Position numbers and translations under genes: made by a program. Positions 1 to 21,907 of a stretch of 64,000 bases of DNA are shown in pieces. Position 1 is the first letter of the stretch. Each line of letters opens with the position of its first letter. The stretch is from Owenia fusiformis (Eukaryota; Annelida; Polychaeta; Sabellida; Oweniidae). The notes beneath the pieces were generated by a model. The model did not search any database, was not told the origin of the DNA, and worked only from the letters and a program-made list of their open reading frames with translations. The stretch spans positions 20,163,181 to 20,227,180 of the forward strand of contig CAIIXF020000010.1 in assembly GCA_903813345.2 (NCBI GenBank). The letters run 5' to 3'.

Positions 1-574
1 GAAAATGTAAGTCGTTTGAAGTATCTTTAAAAATCAGCTTTCATCCCCGTAAAACTTTGCGTTATTCACTAATTAAGTTAAAACTTTGTAAGACCAATAT
101 TTCATCTACTTCTTTTTATATTTTAGTATTCAATCCTGAAATGTTATTTCTGTTTCTTTTGTATTTCTATTTCTTTACATCTGTATTATTTTTTAGAAAC
201 AAAAGATTTAAATTTTTCAAAGACCGATAGGGAATTCATAATAGGGGCTCAGAATAAGAGATAATAATTATATTTTTTGTTAATGGTAAGAATAACACAG
301 AAGCTTCAATTGCTTCTTTATGAAGTATTTAGACGAAAAAGCGAAACAAAGGATTTTTGAGGTTAGGTCTGAGGCCCAAAATTCGTCCCCTTTTTTGTCA
401 AAATGCTTTGTTACAAAGCTATTTGACCCTGCTGTATATCAGTTACGCATGTCGTAGACTATGCATTTACCAGAATTTGTATGCATCGGTATACAGAACA
501 ATATTAATAATGATATATTTCAAATGCTTGAATGACATATTGCTTATGTCAAATATCAAAATTAAGAAAAAACG
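1..574. other. Gene-free AT-rich stretch
   Basis: No coding segment or RNA gene was recognised. One 87-codon open frame at 357-620 runs into the foldback element and has no protein-like features. Confidence 0.5.
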
Positions 575-1300
575 CAAACCCCACATTTATTTACAGGGGC
601 TTTTATGGAAGATCTGGTAGAGCCCTCATGTCGCATTAGAAAGGAGAGTAATAAGACATGAGGGCTCTTTTATCCCGTGCCAGGACTATAGTCCTGAGAA
701 CGTCTCAATCTTTTGCCTGTACGATTACAACATGGAAGAATTTTTTACGCTTCTTACACTTAAGATACCTACTTCAATAGATTCCTTGGTATTTTAGCAT
801 TCTTTTCGTGAAGTTGAATCCACAATTGTCTGGGTTTATCGGCAGAAAAAGGAAATTTTCGTTTTTTATCGCAATATTTACGTGTAATATTTAACTTATT
901 TCAACCGTCAAATACCTCCATTTATTGGTACTTCCGGGCCAGTCAAACGGGGAATCCCCTTTTAAATCCAACCACCATCTTGAAAATTGATGGCATCTCT
1001 CTTGATGAAAAAGAAAAATGTTCCTGTTCTGCCGATATACCAAGATAATTGTGGATTTAACTACAGGAACAGAATGCTAAAACTCCCAGGAATCTATTGA
1101 AGTGGACCTATCTTAGTGTAAGAGGCGTAGAAAATTCTCCCATGTTGTAATCGTACAGGAAAAAGATTGAGACGTTCTCAGGACTATAGTCCTGGCACGG
1201 GTTCTGCTCATAGAAAGGAGGCTTATAAGACACGAGGGTTCTGCCCAATCTTCCATACAAGCCCCTGTGCATTTATGGGGGTATTTTTATCAAAATAAGC
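575..1300. mobile_element. Foldback-type element with long terminal inverted repeats
   Basis: The segments at about 575-860 and 1015-1300 are imperfect reverse complements of each other, around a centre of about 150 bp. The best core is a perfect 37 bp match between 674-710 and 1165-1201, which itself contains the palindrome CCAGGACTATAGTCCTGG. Further matching blocks are the reverse-complement pair near 725-765 and 1110-1150, and the outer blocks near 590-610 and 1245-1270. No transposase is encoded. This looks like a non-autonomous foldback element or long-TIR MITE. I could not fix a target-site duplication. Confidence 0.7.
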
Positions 1301-1765
1301 AGCTTATCGCACAAGTACATACATATACCATAATATAGCTGTTTTGACTCATGCCATAAGCTGCGTTTTCAGTAATGCTGTTTCACCATGTAACAGATGT
1401 AATAAATTAGAATACCATTGACATAAATTTTTTTTAGATTACTTCCTGAAATAGCATTAATGCCACTTGCTCATTTGGGTAATATCATAATGTAAATACA
1501 TGAAGAAACAAAAACTTTAATTTTCCCTGAATTTGATTTTTATCAAAAAAAGTATGAGTCCTGTGATTGGCCCACAACAGAATTGCAAAATCTTTACCAT
1601 GACAAAGGTAGGCTAGATTATGAAACTCCGCCAAACACAAAAGTGAATACATTATTCTCAGATAATAAAATGAAATTGAAAAATCTTTTCATTTTTTATC
1701 ATTCTCCCAGTGTTTTGTTCAGAGCAATCATAAACTTTTATTTATTATTTTCTTTATATTTGCAG
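1301..1765. other. No feature seen upstream of the DDX6 5' UTR exon
   Basis: AT-rich sequence ending in a good acceptor (tatttgcag, AG at 1764-1765) that would start the DDX6 exon carrying the ATG. The promoter and first non-coding exon of DDX6 were not identified. Confidence 0.35.
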
Positions 1766-1918
1766 GATATAGAGATAAACAATTACTGAAACCAGATATT
1801 GAGACAAATTTTGGAGAGTGTATCGTGGAGCGAGAGAAAGCATTGAGAAAATATATTATACATATAAGCCATATCATATTTATTCAACATTATAACTTGC
1901 AATCACATTTGAGTTGCC

Positions 1919-10151
<8,233 letters not shown>

Positions 10152-11064
10152 ATTCAACAACAAACTTGTACAACTCAACTCGATATACTCTTTCTCAATA
10201 AGGTAGCATTTCAACGATTCTTCTTAGTTCGCATTTATAGGAGATGATGAGTGTTTCCCAAAATTAAAAAGTCACACTTTGACGACAGGGAATTCAAATG
10301 AAACTTACTGAGACACGATTTTCGAACAAATTAGATTAAATTTAAACTGTGTAATAGCCAGATAAAGAACAGCGTGGACTGTTTTCAATTCTGAACAAAC
10401 ATTTCTACATTAAGGCAAGATACGTTGGAGAATTCTCATATAAATGCTACTAAGAAACTAGTGATTGTATATTGCACTATGGACCTGTGAGTAAAAAGCA
10501 GGAAAATGTGACGGCAGGTTAACAAAAACAAACAAAATGCCAAAGGACTTAATGTGTAATCCAATGGAATACTGAAACCAATGCGAATATCCGCAAGAGC
10601 AATCAATAACAGTGGAAATAATGACCAATGAAAATCCGAACTGATAATTGCATGGATACGCTGTATCTGAATGGAGAACTGAGAACCGCTCAAGGATGTG
10701 GTTGCTGGATGTTTCAGAATTGAAAAATAAGGATTTGAATGAGGTAGAATTTATGCAACAAGTTAGTTTAATAGTAGGGAAGTATTTACTGAAGAAGTGC
10801 CAACTTCAGACCTTGAAACAACCACGTCACGTGCATCTTTGAGGTGTCAGGCCTCAGGAATGCCTGATATATTGGAGCTTGAACCATTATTGCACACTTT
10901 CAGTGGAATATATTCAGTGTTGGTTAGAGTGAGAAAATATTCCAAGTTATTAATGATCTCATATACACTATACAGACAACATAGGATTGGAGTGTTATAT
11001 TGAAGGTTCAGTATATCAACCTAGCTACGGGACTTGGGAATCAGAGCAGTAGCTGAATTGTAGA
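10152..11064. other. DDX6 3' UTR and flank
   Basis: Follows the DDX6 stop. No AATAAA close to the stop was identified, so the 3' UTR end is not defined. No other gene was recognised; open frames at 10436-10693 and 10648-10842 lack protein-like composition. Confidence 0.4.
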
Positions 11065-11190
11065 ATGTGTCATCGACAATCGTAGCAGGTGTCATCATCA
11101 TGGAGCACATGTCATGGTCAATTGTAATACGTGTCATCATTCATGGTAGCATGTGTCATTGCCATGTTTAACATGTGTCATCGACAACTT
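11065..11190. repeat. Degenerate tandem repeat with TGTGTCATC units
   Basis: Six diverged units of about 20-24 bp, each starting TGTCATC or TGTGTCAT and followed by a CATGGTAGCA-like stretch. Confidence 0.6.
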
Positions 11191-13383
11191 AAGTGGGAAC
11201 ATGACACATCAAAACAAATGCTTATATCACAATGCTGCATATCATAAGGTGCACAATCCTGCACTACTAAGAAATCAAAATATATGGTGAATAAGGTGCA
11301 ACACTTGTCTCTGCGCCAGATGAATCAATGAGATATTGGGGTGCAAAGAAAGGAGAGAACAGTTGCTGTATATGTCTGCTCAGTCACTCATAGTGTGTTA
11401 TATAATCGCTGAAATACTGTAACTTGGTCTGCAAAATATGTGTCTCAGTCAATATAATCCCAGGCACACTTGCAAAATATTGTTTTTTTTCAAATCAAAA
11501 AGATGGACAATGGCGGTTGATACTGAGTAGTCCATGTTCATGTTAGATTCATAAATTCAAATCTGAAAGTATTTTGAGGCCCGGTTACAGAACATTGTTC
11601 CTATGCTACCTTACTGAAGAAAAAAAATGATATGAGTTTATTGATAAAGGTGCCATTTTTGAGGCATCTTTGTGAAAAAACTCAATATTTTGGGGAATAA
11701 TTGACACACATTTGGGAAACGTTGTGGGTACATAGCAATCTGAATGTGAAAAACTAAGTTTTGTATTTATATCAGAATTAAAACATTCAGATATTTATTT
11801 TCAAAAAGTACAAGTGTGACTTTCTAGAAGCATACATAGCTCAGTTTAGTTGAATATTTTATTGTCAATTACTCTGGGGTACTCATATTAAGGGGCCATG
11901 TATGCTAATGGAACTTCACAAATATTACTTATAAATGATACATGATTTTCAAAATTGAATGGAGGCAATGTTAGGTTGATGTCGAGCCCTCTGAGTACAT
12001 GGCTGCACTTATTGGTCAAAACAGCTCAGCATAGTATTGCTTCCTTTTGAGTTATTGGGAATTAACGTATTATTTGTATTGGTGATGTCAAAGCTGACTG
12101 TATTTATTCAGTGATGTCAAACCTGGTAAACTGTGAATTCAGCGATGTCAGTTCTGGTTATGTGTTAATATGGAAATGCCAATAGAATCTCCTCTGGAAG
12201 GCAGTTTTCAAAATGTAAAGATTCATACCTGTTTTTTCAATTAAACACAATTAAAAAGTTAGAATTGTAACCCATAGCAAACAGAAAAAGGCAGATAATT
12301 ATGATGAGCCTCCAGTTTTCTTGACTTCTTATTTCATCCAGTCTACTTCTAATGACATCCAATTTACTTCTTATGACATCACTGATAAATACACCCAAGG
12401 ATGTCTCTACATTGATATTGAGACATACACAAAATAACTTCCAAGAAATGCAGTTAAAAATGAGTGGTGGTGAAATGTGAAATCACTACAAAATCAGCAC
12501 TCTTAACCCTTGTCTTACTATGCCATGTGCCTTGGGATGTGCTCCCTGGCAATTGTAGGGTTAAGATAGTATTTAACTGGTGCTACAACCAAATGTGAAG
12601 TCATATGTGAAGATTACTTGATATCCCTGGTGTTTGATTGCAATACAGTTAACTACAATTTGGAGAAGTGTTGAAATAAATATGAAATTTCATTCCAGAT
12701 TAAGTATATAAGAAGAACATTATGGGTGTATATTAACTGTGTTGAATTCAGGATCAGGTTTATTTTGGGGGGGGGTCTAGTTATTAATGTAAATCAATCT
12801 GATACCAGGGAGTTGAGTAATCAGATCACTGAAGTCACAAAACAGTAGTAAAGATGTAAATATGTGGTAATAATGGAAGATTCTCTCATGATTAACACTA
12901 CCATTCCATATATTGTTCACTATCATTGACAACCAGGGATAGTGCTCTCTGTAAATGCCTCACTCCTTTAAGTTTTTTGTTACTATTTGGACAAAATTGC
13001 ACTATAGCTGCAAGTTACAACTCTACTGTTCTATCCATTGTTCACGAGATTAGAAAAAGAGATAGAGCTTTCTGTGAATGGCTTACTATCTGAGCTATCT
13101 TTCAAACAAGATTGAACTATAGCTGCAAGTTACAACCCTTTTAAGAGAACATTACATACATGTAATACAACAAATCTTTTCATAGTTAAAAATGTTCCAT
13201 GGTATATGTTGTAATCATGAGAGAATCTGACCACTTGTAGAAATGTGTGTTGTGGAATGTAGGCTATGCTTCTTGTATATTTGCTTCCCGATACAGTCAT
13301 AGAAAATAATTTATTTGAATGTACATTAAGAATAATCCTAACGAGAAAATGATACTATCTAGTATAATTATCAGTAACATATG

Positions 13384-13555
13384 CAGGAGTTTAACTAGAA
13401 TTTCTCACAACAGGCTAAATAAATGAAAACAACAGGCAAAATTAATGGAAATCATAAATTCAACATGGAAAAGTTGAAAAGTCCCTAAAACAACAGGCGA
13501 TTTTGTGAAAACAATCTGTGAAAATCACCTGTTGCCTGCTGCTAATGAAACCCCT
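13384..13555 (+). mobile_element. MITE family A, copy 2
   Basis: Same orientation as copy 1 and highly similar through AATTTCTCACAACAGGC and the CTGTTGCCTGCTGCTAATG end. It has an internal partial duplication of the ACAACAGGC block (13405-13440), making it about 20 bp longer. Confidence 0.75.
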
Positions 13556-14129
13556 AATATGCTTCAAGTATGACTTGATCAAACAAGAACAGTGCTCAAA
13601 TATAATCATGCTCAGTGCCAAAGGCATCATACCCCTTCTAGTTGGCAATATTCAAGTGTCATTAAACAATATTGAAGAGTAGAATTCAAATCTGATATTA
13701 TCTTTGACTGGGTTAGGGAACTTAGGGCCAATTGTAAATACTACTTCACGGTCATTCAGCTACAGGGTGGACTGGGAAGTCGGCGTTATATATGTACTCT
13801 AGCATGGCCATAATTTGATAGCAAAGCTTAGGTGGCTCAGATAGTTATATATAAGATGGTGTATACATAAAAATGGGAGTTCATATCCACATGTCAAAAT
13901 AGATTTCCGGGAGAGAAAACATTGTTTATTTCATTTTTCTCACCCCATTTTATTTATCCATCTTGCCAAGCAATGTTCATTTACTCATGAGAAAAACTCA
14001 TTAAAAGCTCATTAGCAAGGTCGTTGAAGGCCATTAGCATAATATTTATGGTAAAAATGAGAGTTATCAAAATGTGGCCATCCTAGATTCATATGTGATG
14101 TTTCTGTGAAAATATACAGAAATTTGAAA

Positions 14130-14220
14130 TACCATATTCATTCTAGAGAGTGCACTCAATTAAGTGCCCCTTTGATACTTGCTATGCATATACTGTGCAT
14201 TCTCTAGTGATAATATGGTA
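14130..14220. mobile_element. Short TA-flanked MITE-like hairpin
   Basis: The left end TACCATATTCATTCTAGAGA pairs with the right end TCTCTAGTGATAATATGGTA, and both continue into GTGCA/TGCAC. The roughly 91 bp unit begins and ends with TA, as expected for Tc1/mariner-type non-autonomous elements. Confidence 0.5.
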
Positions 14221-16099
14221 CAAATGAAGATATTTTTGTTGTGCAAAAGTTGTTTTACTACTGGCTTTATTCAGGGCAGTGTATTGATGATATTATGCAC
14301 ACGTTAAATAATTGAAACTAATACAAAATGGCTTAAAAGAAAATTAAAATAATGCGAGGCATTGAAATTGAAGCAATGCTCAAATTATTACCTGCCTTGA
14401 GTAAAAACCATACCTTTTAACAGCATTGATGCTTTTGTACATTGTGTTGTTATAGTAACAGATGCCCTGTAGTATTATGTACATTTAGTTCACAACATTC
14501 AGTTAACAATACGAGACACCATGGTTATAGAGATTTTTTGTACTTGTATGTATACTGGATACCAAATGCTGATGTTAAAACCAAGTACTTAAGTGTATTG
14601 CAAGATCCTTTACATGTAGCAAGCTCTGATGCTTATGTCCGGTGTCTCTTGTATTATGTTAACTTGTAATTCATAGGTAGTCAACAATTCTCTGTGTACT
14701 TTATGGGTGACTAATATATAGAGAACTGTTGGCTGCCTGTTCCGAGACGATGCAATAATGTGAAGATCACTCGTCAACTCTTAACAGTAAAGAGCTCTCA
14801 CTGAGTTCTGAGGACATAGGTGACCACAGATGTTCAATCATACTCTCAGCAAAAATGATGATTTCAAGTGATTCAAATATGGAAAATTCATTTTAAAGAA
14901 ACATGAGGTTCGGATGATATTTAAATATTTATTTGTATGGGCATGAAACAGATTTTGATGCATTATACTGTTAACATTGAATTGTGATGTCATACGTAAT
15001 CAGAGGCTGTGCACAATGTTAAAAACGCACACATTGATGCTTTATTTTCAAATGTCACCATAGTAACATGTTTAAGTTATGTGAAACAATCAATTAACTT
15101 GATGCCATATACAATTACAGTACAGGTGTGTTTATCTGGTACACAATGTGCAATCAGATAAGAGCCTACCTGTATTGAATGTTCACTTTGTGATGAAGAA
15201 ACCCTACTTTTAAATTGTGATTGTTAAAATTGTAGACACTTTACTTGATTGGACTAATTTTTGAAATGTCATAATTAATTTTAATGTTATATGTTGAGTA
15301 GAAATGGATGCATCCTTCCAACATGTTTAAAGTTTGACAGTCGGCTATTTTGTGGAAATTATTATTTATATTTTATTAAACCTGTGACATACAAGTAAAA
15401 GAAAATCTGTCCAATGGTCCAATGTTAACACTGTAGGTTATCTACTCATGACAGGAACATAAATTATGGGCAGAATTTTATGAACAAATGTATTTAAAAA
15501 TTGTAAGTGATAATTTTTCATGCATAATGGATTTATTTAAAGAATTCTTCAAATTAGGTTAGATATTTTTTAATGCATTTAATGATGGTCGCTTATGTGA
15601 TGTCATACTTAAATATGTTATTTGATGAATGAAATGTTGTCCCTATTCAGGAAATATCATTCGTAGCATCAGCTGCTGTTTCTGGAAAATTTCTTAAGTA
15701 TGATGTCTTGTGCGTTTCAATAGTCTTTGATGATTTTGCGGTGGTAAACTCATGAAATTCAATTGAATTCTACGAATTGAAATTGATGATATTTGCGGGA
15801 TAAAGTTACATGATTTTGAGATTTAAATAGAATGAATGAGGAAAATGTGCTTTGGAAATGTTGGATCTGAGGTGTTCTACACAATGGTAACTGAAGATTT
15901 AGTTTAAAGTGACAAAGTTTAGTTCTTTATATTGTAAACAAATAATCATTTTATTTTAATTTAAAATGCAACCAGAGAGGTTGCATAATTTTGTAATATT
16001 GTCACTACACAAGCTTCTAACTTTTACATGAGAATTGATTGAAATATTGAGTTATGGTGATTTATTTCAAGGTTAGAAGTTAAGTGTTTGGAGAAGAAA

Positions 16100-16534
16100 G
16101 TACATGTAGGTCAGTTTGATGTACAAGTACATGTAGGTCAGTTTAATGTACAAGTACCTGTAGGTCAGTTTGATGTACAAGTACATGTAGGTTAGTTCGA
16201 TATACAAGTACATGTAGGTCATGTTGATGATGTACAAGTACATGTAGGTCAGTTTGATATACAAGTACATGTAGGTCAGTTTCATATACAAGTACATGTA
16301 GGTCATGTTGATATACAAGTTCATGTGGGTCATGTTGATGTGCAAGTACATGTAGGTTAGTTTGATATACAAGTACATGTAGGTCAGTTTGATATACAAG
16401 TACATGTAGGTCATGTTGATGTACAGGTACATGTAGATCATGTTGATGATGTACAAGTACATTTAGGTCATGTTGATGTACAGGTACATGTAGATCATGT
16501 TGATGATGTACAAGTACATGTAGGTCATGTTGAT
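16100..16534. repeat. 27/30 bp minisatellite carrying AGGTCA motifs
   Basis: About 16 tandem units of the type GTACATGTAGGTCAGTTTGA plus TGTACAA. Some units are 30 bp long because GATGATG replaces GATG. Eleven units keep an exact AGGTCA and one has GGGTCA. The units are open in more than one minus-strand frame, which creates the spurious repetitive 129 and 131 aa frames here. Confidence 0.95.
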
Positions 16535-19500
16535 CCAATTTAAAGTTTTGCTCAAGACAAAACTTAAGCCCTTCTATTGTAAGACCATAAGGGTGATATT
16601 TTAATGAAGCTGCAAAATCTCTGTATGTAAGATCTGCAGAGTTAATGTAATTTGCAGTTAATCCCTAACAACAGAACTTGAATTTTGAAATGATGTCTGT
16701 TAAACATACACTTGCAATGAAATAACTTCAAAAGTAACAGGATCTTAATGTAAGATCTCAGTATTAAGATAAAATGCATAACTGTTTTATATATTCATTT
16801 CAAATTGATTAGGTTTTGTTGTTAGGGTTACTTATTTTGCTCTATGCAAAGTTGAATAAGGGTTGAGTTAACTCTATCCCAGTCTAACATTATATGTCCA
16901 TGACAAAAACCAAACAAAAAGATAATGTCAGTCCTAATCATAATAAGGTAAGAACATTTTGAGAATAACTGGAACTATGCTCAATTTTGTGATTTTTTGC
17001 AAACGATTCCCTGTTGTGCAATGCATTTCAGAGGATTATGTATTGCAGAGCAATGTCATTGCTACACACTAAAATGTTTGATAAATGAACCTTGGTTACA
17101 GTAATGTATATGACAACATTACAGGGAGCTGACTGGCAACTGGACTGACTGGGATAGATGTTAACTAGCTTTCAATAATTCCAACCTATTTGACTTCACT
17201 TTTGGGCTCCAGTTTTCAGGAATTGCAGACTAACAAAACCAAATGAGCCAAAATTGAAAGTACACATGCACCAAAGAGCAATTGGTGAGATATGAGGTTG
17301 TAACTTTGATAGAATAGGTTGGAATGTATTGAATGATATTGTATCAAGCTACCAGTCATTTGGGTATTAGACTGGTAGATTTGGTACATGTTTGATAGGA
17401 TACAGTTTTGACTTGTGTATAAAAGCGGATCTCAATTTGGTGTAATATTTGAAAGTTACATTGTGCCATTTATATTCTCATTTTGAGGTCAATGGGGGGG
17501 GGGGGGGGGGGGGTGTTAATTATGAATTCAAAAATAAAGCTTCAGTAAAATTGATTAGAACTTGCAACATTGAAAAAAATTCTATAATATTTGTTATTCA
17601 AATGTACCATGTTTTCTGACATACTCGAGTATTTATAAACTTAACTCCAAACTGTATCTTATCAAGCCGGGTCTTATAGTGGGACCAACTTTTTAAAAAA
17701 AAACTACAGGGTATATGAAATATGGAATTTTGGAGGTTGTTTGAAGTTGTTCACCATGTAATATGTACTTTCTAAATTCTAATTCATCAGAAGTTTATCC
17801 AATACAGGTAAAGATACTTAATGGACACCCTGTATATATGAATTAGATTTTCAAGGTACTATGTACTCATTAATAGCCAATGCCAGTTTCTACCTGAGTA
17901 CTATACTCTAGTAGCTTGGTCATCATATACAATAGATCTACACTTTCCTTATGGTATTATAAACATGCAAACAGTTATTTAAGCCTTCTTGGGCACTCTC
18001 CTATATCTAGCCTAGGGCTAGCATCTTAGGTAGTACTTGATGGGCTATTGGTGTGTTGAACAACTTTTCCAAATCTCTGAATTTGTCTACAATAGGTGTT
18101 GCAACTGGTTTATTGATATGTGCATTCATTTTCAGTTTTGCATTAAGCTGGTTTGATAAATCAAATGTTTGCTATCATTTCATGCTTTTGATCTATATTC
18201 AACCAGAGATCCTTTAAAATTGCAAGATTTACAGAAGAAAATTGGCAAGATGAAAAATTAAGACTCAATTTTGTTAGAGATCATATGAAATGTATCAGAA
18301 AATGAAAGCACTCTCAATATCAGTGAAAACAATAAATTTTGGCTTATTTTCAAATATTTAGGTTTACAGTTTGTAAAAGTTTCAGCCAAATTATATTGAT
18401 GTGGAATAGATATAAGCGCTGCCTTGTCTTGAGATTCAACCCTTCAAGCACTTGAAAGGTCAAGGAATCAAGAGTTTTGTATTTATAATTTGGCTAGACT
18501 TACCATTGAAAAATACTAAAAGATTAAGTCTTCCACTGTTTATTGTAGATTGTCATAGAAACTGCAAGTTTGAAAATCTTTCTATTAACAATGTCATTAC
18601 ATTAGACACATTTGCCATTTTTAAATTGTTTAATAATTTGTATTTTGTCAAACCATTTGTTACAAAGTTTCTTAAATCTCTTCTATGCTATGCATTGGTA
18701 ATATAGACTGTTTGGATGCTGTTTTAGATCTCTTTACAGACACATCATCAGGGTTAATCAGAATTAAAATAATATTTTTATGACAATGTACAAAAAATTG
18801 TTTTGGAGAATAAAACTACTTTCCCTAAAATACACTGTTTGTTAATAATTGTCCCACGATGTTCAGTTGCACATCACTCCAACTTTTAAATAGCATTTTC
18901 CATTTTGACATTAATAATATAATATTTATTACCGGCAATTTTATCCAACTCACATGTAGTAGTCACAGGAGTGGTTACATCGCTATGGCCACCATTTTTG
19001 CGATGAGCATAAAACAGCACTGATATGTCTGACAAATACAAGAATAAATCTTATCAATTTTTTATTTGACACAAAAGATGAAGTCAATCTCAATATGGTG
19101 TTTCTAACCAAGAATAGGAAACAATAACATACAAAAAGGCATCTGTTTTATCCCCTTTTTTGTTGAAAACTCAAAAGTGGACATATCTGCACATAGCTTA
19201 AAGTTTTGGAGGTCATGTACGAAACATTTTCAAAATTAACAATTCTAAAATGATGGTATAAATGTAATAAATGGTTATCACTTCTGTTTTACAAATTCTC
19301 AGATAAAGCAAAACAAAGAGAAACCCTAATTTTTGTACAAGTTATGTTGAAAACTCCAGATTTTTTATAAAAACACTAATAAAACCACAATTTAATTTTA
19401 ACCCATATGTTTCGTTATACCAAAGAAAATTACTTTACTCCATGCAATGGGTATATCATTTGAGGGTAACTTTCACCTCTGTTAACTTAATAATTGGACG

Positions 19501-20595
19501 ATATAGTGACACAATAATATTTAGGCAACATGTTTTCAGCATAACCCTGACGGTATTAATGAGATATTGATGTATTGGGTCTTTTCAATTTTTTTATAAA
19601 AATAATGTTTAATTTCTTTGTCCGCTGTGAAACTGCTCCGTCACAGAATAATTTAAAGAAATGTTACATTTTAGAGTATGATACTCTGGCGCCATTTTCA
19701 ATAGCTTTTACTAGAGTTTAGCTGTATGATATTGCAAATGGTTATTTACAGATGGCTAAAACTTTGGATTGGAAGACTGTAGCAGATAAATTTCAATCAT
19801 TAGGGATGATATCAGCTATCACAGACAGATTATCCCATCCACCTGTATGGGTAATAACTGAAAATATCATTTGAAAATTGCAGCTGGTTTCAAAATGGCA
19901 GCTGTTTTAATGCCAATTTCAATATCTTTGCTACATCCTTTAATATTTGTAAAATATATTTATATACCAATTTCTCCTAATATAACCTCCAGTTTGTAAT
20001 TTAAAGTTTCCAATGCAAAAACTCTAAAATGTTGATTTAGGTCAAAATCTATTTTTTGAAAAGTATGGCAACCATCTTGAAAAAGTGAAACATTTTTCTA
20101 TTTTTAGTATAGTAGTCATAGTATTTAAGACATTTAGTTTGCAAGTTCGAGTAAAGTCAATCTCCTTGGAAATTTTTTTAAGAAATGATTTTCAAATAGG
20201 CAAACTAATTTTACTTCTACTTATGACCTTTATACATGCCAAGGGTTGAGATTTTTTATCGCATCGCACCAGAAACAGCCAGGTGTAAGAGATAGTATAG
20301 AGCCTGTACATTTTGCGTTATATAGCCCAGTCATTGAAGAAATCCTTTCCCCAATGTCAAATACAGAAAATCATCAATATTATGTACATGTACTGTAATT
20401 CTACTTGATTTGGCACCAACATACTTTAAGAAATAGGAATAAATTATATCATTCCTTTGACGAAGAAAAGAACATTTTGTGAATCTTAGATTAGTCATAT
20501 GATTTTACAGATTTTTCAACAAAAAAGCTGCCAGTATACTGACTTTGTCAAATTCAATAGTGCCAGATTAGAGAACTAAAAGTACAGTTGTCAAC
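16535..20595. other. Gene-free stretch; one long G tract
   Basis: No coding exon recognised. A run of 20 G lies at 17494-17513. The 84-codon open frame at 18452-18706 is AT-driven and has no recognisable features. Confidence 0.4.
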
Positions 20596-20663
20596 ATACA
20601 AGGTGTGATCAATATGTAATAGATGCTTTTTAATGCAATATACTTATTGATCACCCCTTGTAT
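20596..20663. repeat. Small inverted repeat
   Basis: ATACAAGGTGTGATCAAT (20596-20613) pairs with ATTGATCACCCCTTGTAT (20646-20663), with one or two mismatches around a 32 bp spacer. It may be a tiny MITE. Confidence 0.55.
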
Positions 20664-20773
20664 CTCACAAAACGAACAACAGTTTATTATATTTCACTTT
20701 ATTGGTGTTATATGGCATCACATGACATAGTATATTTGGAAGACTTGGAAAAATATGCTCTTCTGTAAATACA

Positions 20774-21003
20774 CGGGTTTCATTAGCAGCAGGCAACAGG
20801 CGATTTTCACTGGTTGTTTTCCCAAAATCACCTGTTGTTTTAGGGACATTTCATCATTTCCATGTTAAATTTATGATATCCATTAATTTTTTTATTTTAT
20901 TTTTTATTTATCATGTTTTATTTATATAATAATATATGTCCGTTAATTCTGCCTGTTGTTTTCATTCATTTAGCCTGTTGTGAGAAATTCTAGTGAAACC
21001 CCT
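20774..21003 (-). mobile_element. MITE family A, copy 3 (inverted, with inner insertion)
   Basis: Reverse orientation relative to copies 1 and 2. The ends read GGGTTTCATTAG and CTAGTGAAACCCC. An AT-rich insertion of about 60 bp (about 20885-20945, TTTATTTTATTTTTTATTTA-like) splits the copy. Confidence 0.75.
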
Positions 21004-21476
21004 GAAATACATTCCAACTTCTCAACCTGAAGCTATAAGCTATACATGTAAGTTATGAGTACAAATGTTTCACATAAATACTATATACAATGGTCATCAA
21101 TGTTTGTCTCTTTCTATAATTTATCCATAAATATAAAATTGCAAATAAACTTTTATGGGAGGATTAGTGTTATAACTTATTGAACAATAACTTTCATATT
21201 ATCTCCCCATAACATGAAAGTTTCTGGAACTATATGTCATGTTTTAGATGTGATATGTAAAGACGATGTCAATAATCCATAATTTTCAAAAAGTGTTTAC
21301 TTCAAAATTCAATTCTTAATTACACATTGCCCAATATGTATACTTCTGGATTCTAAATCACATGACTCAAGTATCACCTTGAATTTCCAAGGAATGAAGT
21401 TTGAAACTCTTAACTGTTGAGTGAGTACTACACGTTGCATTGTTTTTTCCACACTGCATTAGTGGATTCCTAATTG

Positions 21477-21564
21477 TACCCTTTGCATTCATTCGACTTT
21501 ACTTCTTAAAAGAGAGCTTCGTCTTCACTCGAGTGTAGTTTAACTAGACTCTGCACGCAGGGTA
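21477..21564. mobile_element. MITE family B, copy 1
   Basis: Begins TACCCTTTGCATTCATTCGA and ends AGACTCTGCACGCAGGGTA, the same termini as the longer copy at 24495-24828. The outer TA on each side suggests a TA target site. Confidence 0.55.
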
Positions 21565-21590
21565 TTAGTATTGCAATTGGTCAAAGCAAG

Positions 21591-21636
21591 TACAGTAGAA
21601 CCTGTGTAAGTGTTCCACTTAGCAGGTTCTACTGTA
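21591..21636. repeat. Perfect 14 bp inverted repeat
   Basis: TACAGTAGAACCTG (21591-21604) and CAGGTTCTACTGTA (21623-21636) bracket an 18 bp loop containing GTGTTCCACTT. Related GTGTTCCACTTTT text recurs near 22060, suggesting terminal pieces of one decayed DNA transposon. Confidence 0.6.
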
Positions 21637-21907
21637 TATTGTTTGTGTGTTCCTTTGAAATGTAAGTTAATAACAGTGAATAACAATACATGCAAAAACT
21701 TTAAACATATGTTATATATAAACACTATGCTAGAGTAAAATAAACTACATGGTAGAAACTAAAAAAAATTGATAACTGTAAACTGAAGAATAACTAAGAA
21801 TATTGATTAATACCTTTAAGAGCTAATTTTTATCAAAACCAATTTACTCAAAGATAATTCACGGATTCTGAGAGCATGGTATGTGAACAGTAAAATAAGT
21901 GTAAATG

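Larger units (their letters stand above)
11191..16099. other. Gene-free stretch with small duplications
   Basis: No gene was recognised. Visible structure: CAGTGATGTCA/CAGCGATGTCA repeats near 12105-12160; a duplicated CTTCTTATGACATC phrase near 12340-12385; a diverged tandem duplication of about 120 bp at 12912-13145, both halves ending in CTATAGCTGCAAGTTACAAC; and the MITEs listed separately. Confidence 0.4.

Noticed and set aside
16100-16534. CRISPR array
   Set aside because: Units are contiguous with no unique spacers, and the DNA is eukaryotic.
16073-16538. Two repetitive minus-strand frames of about 130 codons
   Set aside because: Frames through a minisatellite with period divisible by three; no independent coding evidence.
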